Part shown: piece by piece, positions 61,437 through 64,000 of the stretch
Layout of the letters: every line of letters starts with the position of its first letter
How positions within the stretch are numbered: position 1 is the stretch's first letter
Assembly: GCF_006715785.1 (NCBI RefSeq)
Contig: NZ_VFNX01000002.1
Coordinates: forward strand, 620,001-684,000
Reading direction: 5' to 3'
DNA from: Streptomyces puniciscabiei
Lineage (GTDB): Bacteria; Actinomycetota; Actinomycetes; Streptomycetales; Streptomycetaceae
Length of the DNA: 64,000 nt
The notes under the pieces: generated by a model
What the model saw: the letters and a program-made list of their open reading frames with translations, nothing else
The model's database searches: none
What the model was told of the DNA's origin: nothing
Program-made: the position numbers and the translations under genes

Positions 61437-61592
61437 ATGGCACACGGAGCCCACCGCACCTTCATGCCTCCCCGTCCCGATCTGAACCTCGCCCGCGACT
61501 GCGAGGTGTGCCTCGGCTGGGGCACCGTCGTCACCCGCGACGGGGATCACGAGCTGTGCCACATGTGCCAGGGCATCCCCACCGACGACTAG
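61437..61592 (+). CDS. 51-aa zinc-ribbon protein (CxxCxGxG type)
   Basis: ATG 61437 gives AHGAHRTFMPPRPDLNLARD followed by CEVCLGWGTVV and ELCHMCQG, two CxxC pairs in a DnaJ-like CxxCxGxG arrangement that should bind one zinc ion. An AAGGAG lies about 15 bp upstream. There is no catalytic domain; it may be a protein- or nucleic-acid-binding adaptor. Confidence 0.72.
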   Translation: MAHGAHRTFMPPRPDLNLARDCEVCLGWGTVVTRDGDHELCHMCQGIPTDD

Positions 61593-61688
61593 GGCACCGG
61601 CCGCTTCGACTGGTGGCCGGAGCGGCCGGTCGGCCGTGAACCGCGCCGGGCGGGCCGCACGCTGATCGCGCGGACGTACCGTTGAGGC

Positions 61689-62312
61689 ATGGCCGCCCCT
61701 CCCCTTCCGGGTCCGCTGGCGCATCTGGCGCCGCTGCTCGGCCACTACGGTTACTGGGCCGTGGGGGCCGTGGTCCTGGTGGAGGACTTCGGGGTGCCCG
61801 CGCCAGGTGAGACGATTCTGCTGGCCGCGGGGGTGTACGCGGGCGCGGGGCGGCTGAACGTCGTGGGCGTGGCGGTGGTCGCGTTCGTGGCGGCCGTCGT
61901 CGGGGACAACATCGGCTATGTGATCGGGCGATGCGGCGGGCGGCCCTTCGTGCACCGGTGGGGGCGGTACGTCTTCCTGACGCCGAAGCGGTTCCAGGCG
62001 GCCGAGGAGTTCTTCGGCCGGCACGGCGGCAAGATCGTGACGGTGGCCCGGTTCGTCGAGGGCCTGCGCCAGGCCAACGGCATCATCGCCGGCACCACGG
62101 GCATGCACTGGCTCCGCTTCCTCGCCTTCAACGCGCTCGGTGCGGCCCTGTGGGTCGGCCTGTGGACCACCCTGGCCTACCTCGTGGGCAGCCACATCAC
62201 GACCGTCTACGACGAGGTCTCGCGCTACCAGCTCTACGTCCTCGTCGCCGTCGGCGTGCTGGTCGGCGCCCTCGTCGTACGGCACCTCGTACGGCGGCGC
62301 CGCGAGCGCTGA
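61689..62312 (+). CDS. DedA-family membrane protein
   Basis: 207 residues. The family motifs are VVLVEDFGVPAPGETILLAA (acidic residue and PxPGE), VVGDNIGYVIGRCGGRPFVH, GRHGGKIVTVARFVEGLRQA (paired arginines) and NGIIAGTTGMHWLRFLAFNA. DedA proteins help recycle lipid carriers such as undecaprenyl phosphate and support membrane homeostasis. The basic tail RHLVRRRRER is cytoplasmic. Confidence 0.92.
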   Translation: MAAPPLPGPLAHLAPLLGHYGYWAVGAVVLVEDFGVPAPGETILLAAGVYAGAGRLNVVGVAVVAFVAAVVGDNIGYVIGRCGGRPFVHRWGRYVFLTPKRFQAAEEFFGRHGGKIVTVARFVEGLRQANGIIAGTTGMHWLRFLAFNALGAALWVGLWTTLAYLVGSHITTVYDEVSRYQLYVLVAVGVLVGALVVRHLVRRRRER

Positions 62313-62456
62313 AAGTGGTTTGCGCCTGTGTGTGCGGCGCACTCGGGAAGGAGACCGCGACCTGCGGTCGACGGTCCGGGGCTCCCCTGGTTCGGAACAG
62401 ATGCCGGGGGAGCTTCGCGGCGTGTCCGTCACTCCAGGCCGCGGCTGCCGCGACCG

Positions 62457-64000
62457 CTAGGGGGAGGTGCGCGTGGACCGGGCCTTCGCCGCGTGGTCCG
62501 GCTCCCCCTGCCGGACGTCGTCGTCGGCGCGCGCGTGGCCGCCGCGCAGGGCGGAGGCGAGCGCGGCGACCAGGGCCATGCCCGTGGCCACGCCGAAGAC
62601 GATGGTCAGGCCGTGGTGGAAGGGCCCGGCGACCAGTTCGGGGAAGAAGGCGTGGCCGGTCAGGGTGGCCCGCTGGGCGGCGGTCAGGTGGTCCAGCGTG
62701 CCGGCGCCGAGCAGATGACCGATGGGGTTGTCGCCGAGGAACGTGGCGAACAGCGTGCTGACGGGCGGCAGCGAGGCCACCTCGTGTGCGGTCGACGCGG
62801 GCACACCGTGCGCCTGGAGCCCGGCGCCGAGCGTCCTGGGCAGAGTGCTCGCCAGGCCCGAGACCATCAGCGAGAAGAAGACGCCGATGGACAGGGCCGT
62901 GCCGGAGTTCTGGAAGGTGGAGCGCATGCCGGAGGCCACACCCCGGTCGCGGGCCGGCACGCTGCCCATGATGGAGGAGGTGTTGGGCGAGGAGAACATG
63001 CCCTGGCCGAGGCCGTTGAGCAGCAGCAGCGCGGCGAAGACGCCGTAGTCGAAGTCCACCGGGAGGGCCAGCAGGCCGAGGAAGGAACCGGCGACGACGA
63101 CCAGTCCGGCGGTGGAGAAGAGGCGGGCGCCGAACCGGTCGGACAGATAGCCGGAGACGGGACCGGCGACGAGGAAGCCGACGGTGAGCGGCAGCATGAA
63201 GATGCCGGCCCACAGCGGGGTGTCCTCGAAGGCGTAGCCGCGCAGCGGCAGCCAGATGCCCTGCAGCCAGATGATCAGCATGAACTGCAGTCCGCCGCGG
63301 GCGATCGCGGTGAGCAGGGCGGCCAGGTTGCCGGCGGCGAACGCCCGCGCCCGGAACAGCGACAGCCGGAACATGGGCTCGGCGATCCGTGTCTCGACGA
63401 GGCAGAACACCAGCAACAGGATCACGCCGCCGACGAGGCCCGCGAGCACCCAGGGGTTGGTCCAGCCGGTGGGACGGCCGCCGTACGGCTGGATGCCGTA
63501 GGTGATGCCCGCGAGCAGGATGCCCGCGCCGGAGGCGAAGGTGAGGTTGCCGAGCCAGTCGATCCGGCCGCGGCCGCCGGCCGAGGTCTCGCGCAGGCTC
63601 AGATACGACCAGAGGGTGCCGGTGACACTGACCGGGACGCTCACCCAGAACACCGCACGCCAGTCGACCGCGGCCAGCAGGCCGCCGGCGAGCAGTCCCA
63701 GGAACTGGCCGGCGAGCGCGGTGATCTGGTTGATGCCGAGGGCCATGCCGCGCTGCCGCGCGGGGAAGGCGTCGGTGAGGATGGCGGCCGAGTTGGCGGT
63801 GAGCATGGAGCCGCCGAAGGCCTGCACGATGCGCCACAGGATCAGCCAGAGCGCGCCCGCGCCGGCCCGGAACGGGTCGAGGGACAGCGCGACGGAGGCG
63901 CACGCGAAGACCAGGAAGCCCAGGTTGTAGATCCGGACCCGGCCGAACATGTCGCCGAGCCGACCGAGGACGACCACCAGGACGGCCGAGACCAGCAGAT
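62457..64000 (-). CDS. MFS drug-resistance transporter, DHA2 (EmrB/QacA) type, 5' end outside window
   Basis: The frame is open to the window edge; about 513 codons are visible. Motif A is VVVLGRLGDMFGRVRIYNLG at the edge, followed by ALWLILWRIVQAFGGSMLTA (motif C-like region next), MALGINQITALAGQFLGLLA and many further spans, ending in a cytoplasmic tail. It should have 14 membrane segments and export drugs or natural products with proton influx. A regulator may lie beyond the window. Confidence 0.92.
   Translation of the reverse strand, partial: LLVSAVLVVVLGRLGDMFGRVRIYNLGFLVFACASVALSLDPFRAGAGALWLILWRIVQAFGGSMLTANSAAILTDAFPARQRGMALGINQITALAGQFLGLLAGGLLAAVDWRAVFWVSVPVSVTGTLWSYLSLRETSAGGRGRIDWLGNLTFASGAGILLAGITYGIQPYGGRPTGWTNPWVLAGLVGGVILLLVFCLVETRIAEPMFRLSLFRARAFAAGNLAALLTAIARGGLQFMLIIWLQGIWLPLRGYAFEDTPLWAGIFMLPLTVGFLVAGPVSGYLSDRFGARLFSTAGLVVVAGSFLGLLALPVDFDYGVFAALLLLNGLGQGMFSSPNTSSIMGSVPARDRGVASGMRSTFQNSGTALSIGVFFSLMVSGLASTLPRTLGAGLQAHGVPASTAHEVASLPPVSTLFATFLGDNPIGHLLGAGTLDHLTAAQRATLTGHAFFPELVAGPFHHGLTIVFGVATGMALVAALASALRGGHARADDDVRQGEPDHAAKARSTRTSP

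Overview
The window is chromosomal DNA of a high-GC actinobacterium, almost certainly a Streptomyces. Third codon positions are nearly all G or C, GTG starts are common, and genes are packed with ATGA or GTGA overlaps. The content also fits: secreted hydrolases, a SpoIIE-type phosphatase, an ANTAR protein, two FUSC proteins, a GH46 chitosanase preceded by a CsnR-type operator, and a high-affinity group 1h [NiFe] hydrogenase locus. No rRNA, tRNA, CRISPR array, phage or plasmid origin was seen.

1-13.1 kb is mixed housekeeping and regulatory DNA: a truncated serine hydrolase, an apolipoprotein N-acyltransferase-like protein, a two-component pair, an HTH-only LuxR protein, an ankyrin/HEAT gene broken by an internal inversion, a secreted phosphoesterase, small proteins, a FUSC protein and a SpoIIE-type phosphatase.

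13.4-27.9 kb is the hydrogen locus, in two convergent halves. On the plus strand are a 519-aa conserved protein, the small and large hydrogenase subunits, a NifU-like protein, a cysteine-rich protein, two very small proteins and hypA. On the minus strand are hypX, a maturation protease, hypB, hypF, hypC, hypD and hypE. The halves meet at an 11-bp-stem hairpin over the hypA stop. Together they should build an oxygen-tolerant H2-scavenging enzyme. HypX implies that the active-site CO comes from formyl-tetrahydrofolate in air.

28-43.9 kb holds small membrane proteins, MgtC, DUF2267 and ANTAR proteins, a nitroreductase, an AI-2E-type permease, a TetR/FAD-monooxygenase pair with two clear operators, a second FUSC protein, and a LacI regulon (esterase, LacI, MFS permease, exported SurE) with three related operator-like sites.

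44-64 kb holds a MarR/hydrolase pair with an operator over the hydrolase start codon, a GH25 muramidase, an M1 peptidase, a maltokinase-cap-like protein and an exported PxKP-repeat protein. A 2.55-kb Tn3-type element fossil follows; it has 30-bp inverted ends, a 5-bp target duplication and tnpR/tnpA remnants, and it carries a LysR regulator and a short-chain dehydrogenase. Then come a GDSL esterase, phosphoglucomutase, chitosanase, transporters, an aldo/keto reductase, a 51-aa zinc-ribbon protein, a DedA protein and a truncated MFS pump.

The most notable items are the Tn3-type fossil, the inverted segment inside the ankyrin/HEAT gene, the uncharacterised accessory proteins of the hydrogenase operon, and the PxKP-repeat protein. 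Family assignments come from reading motifs and from memory of the families; no database search was run.
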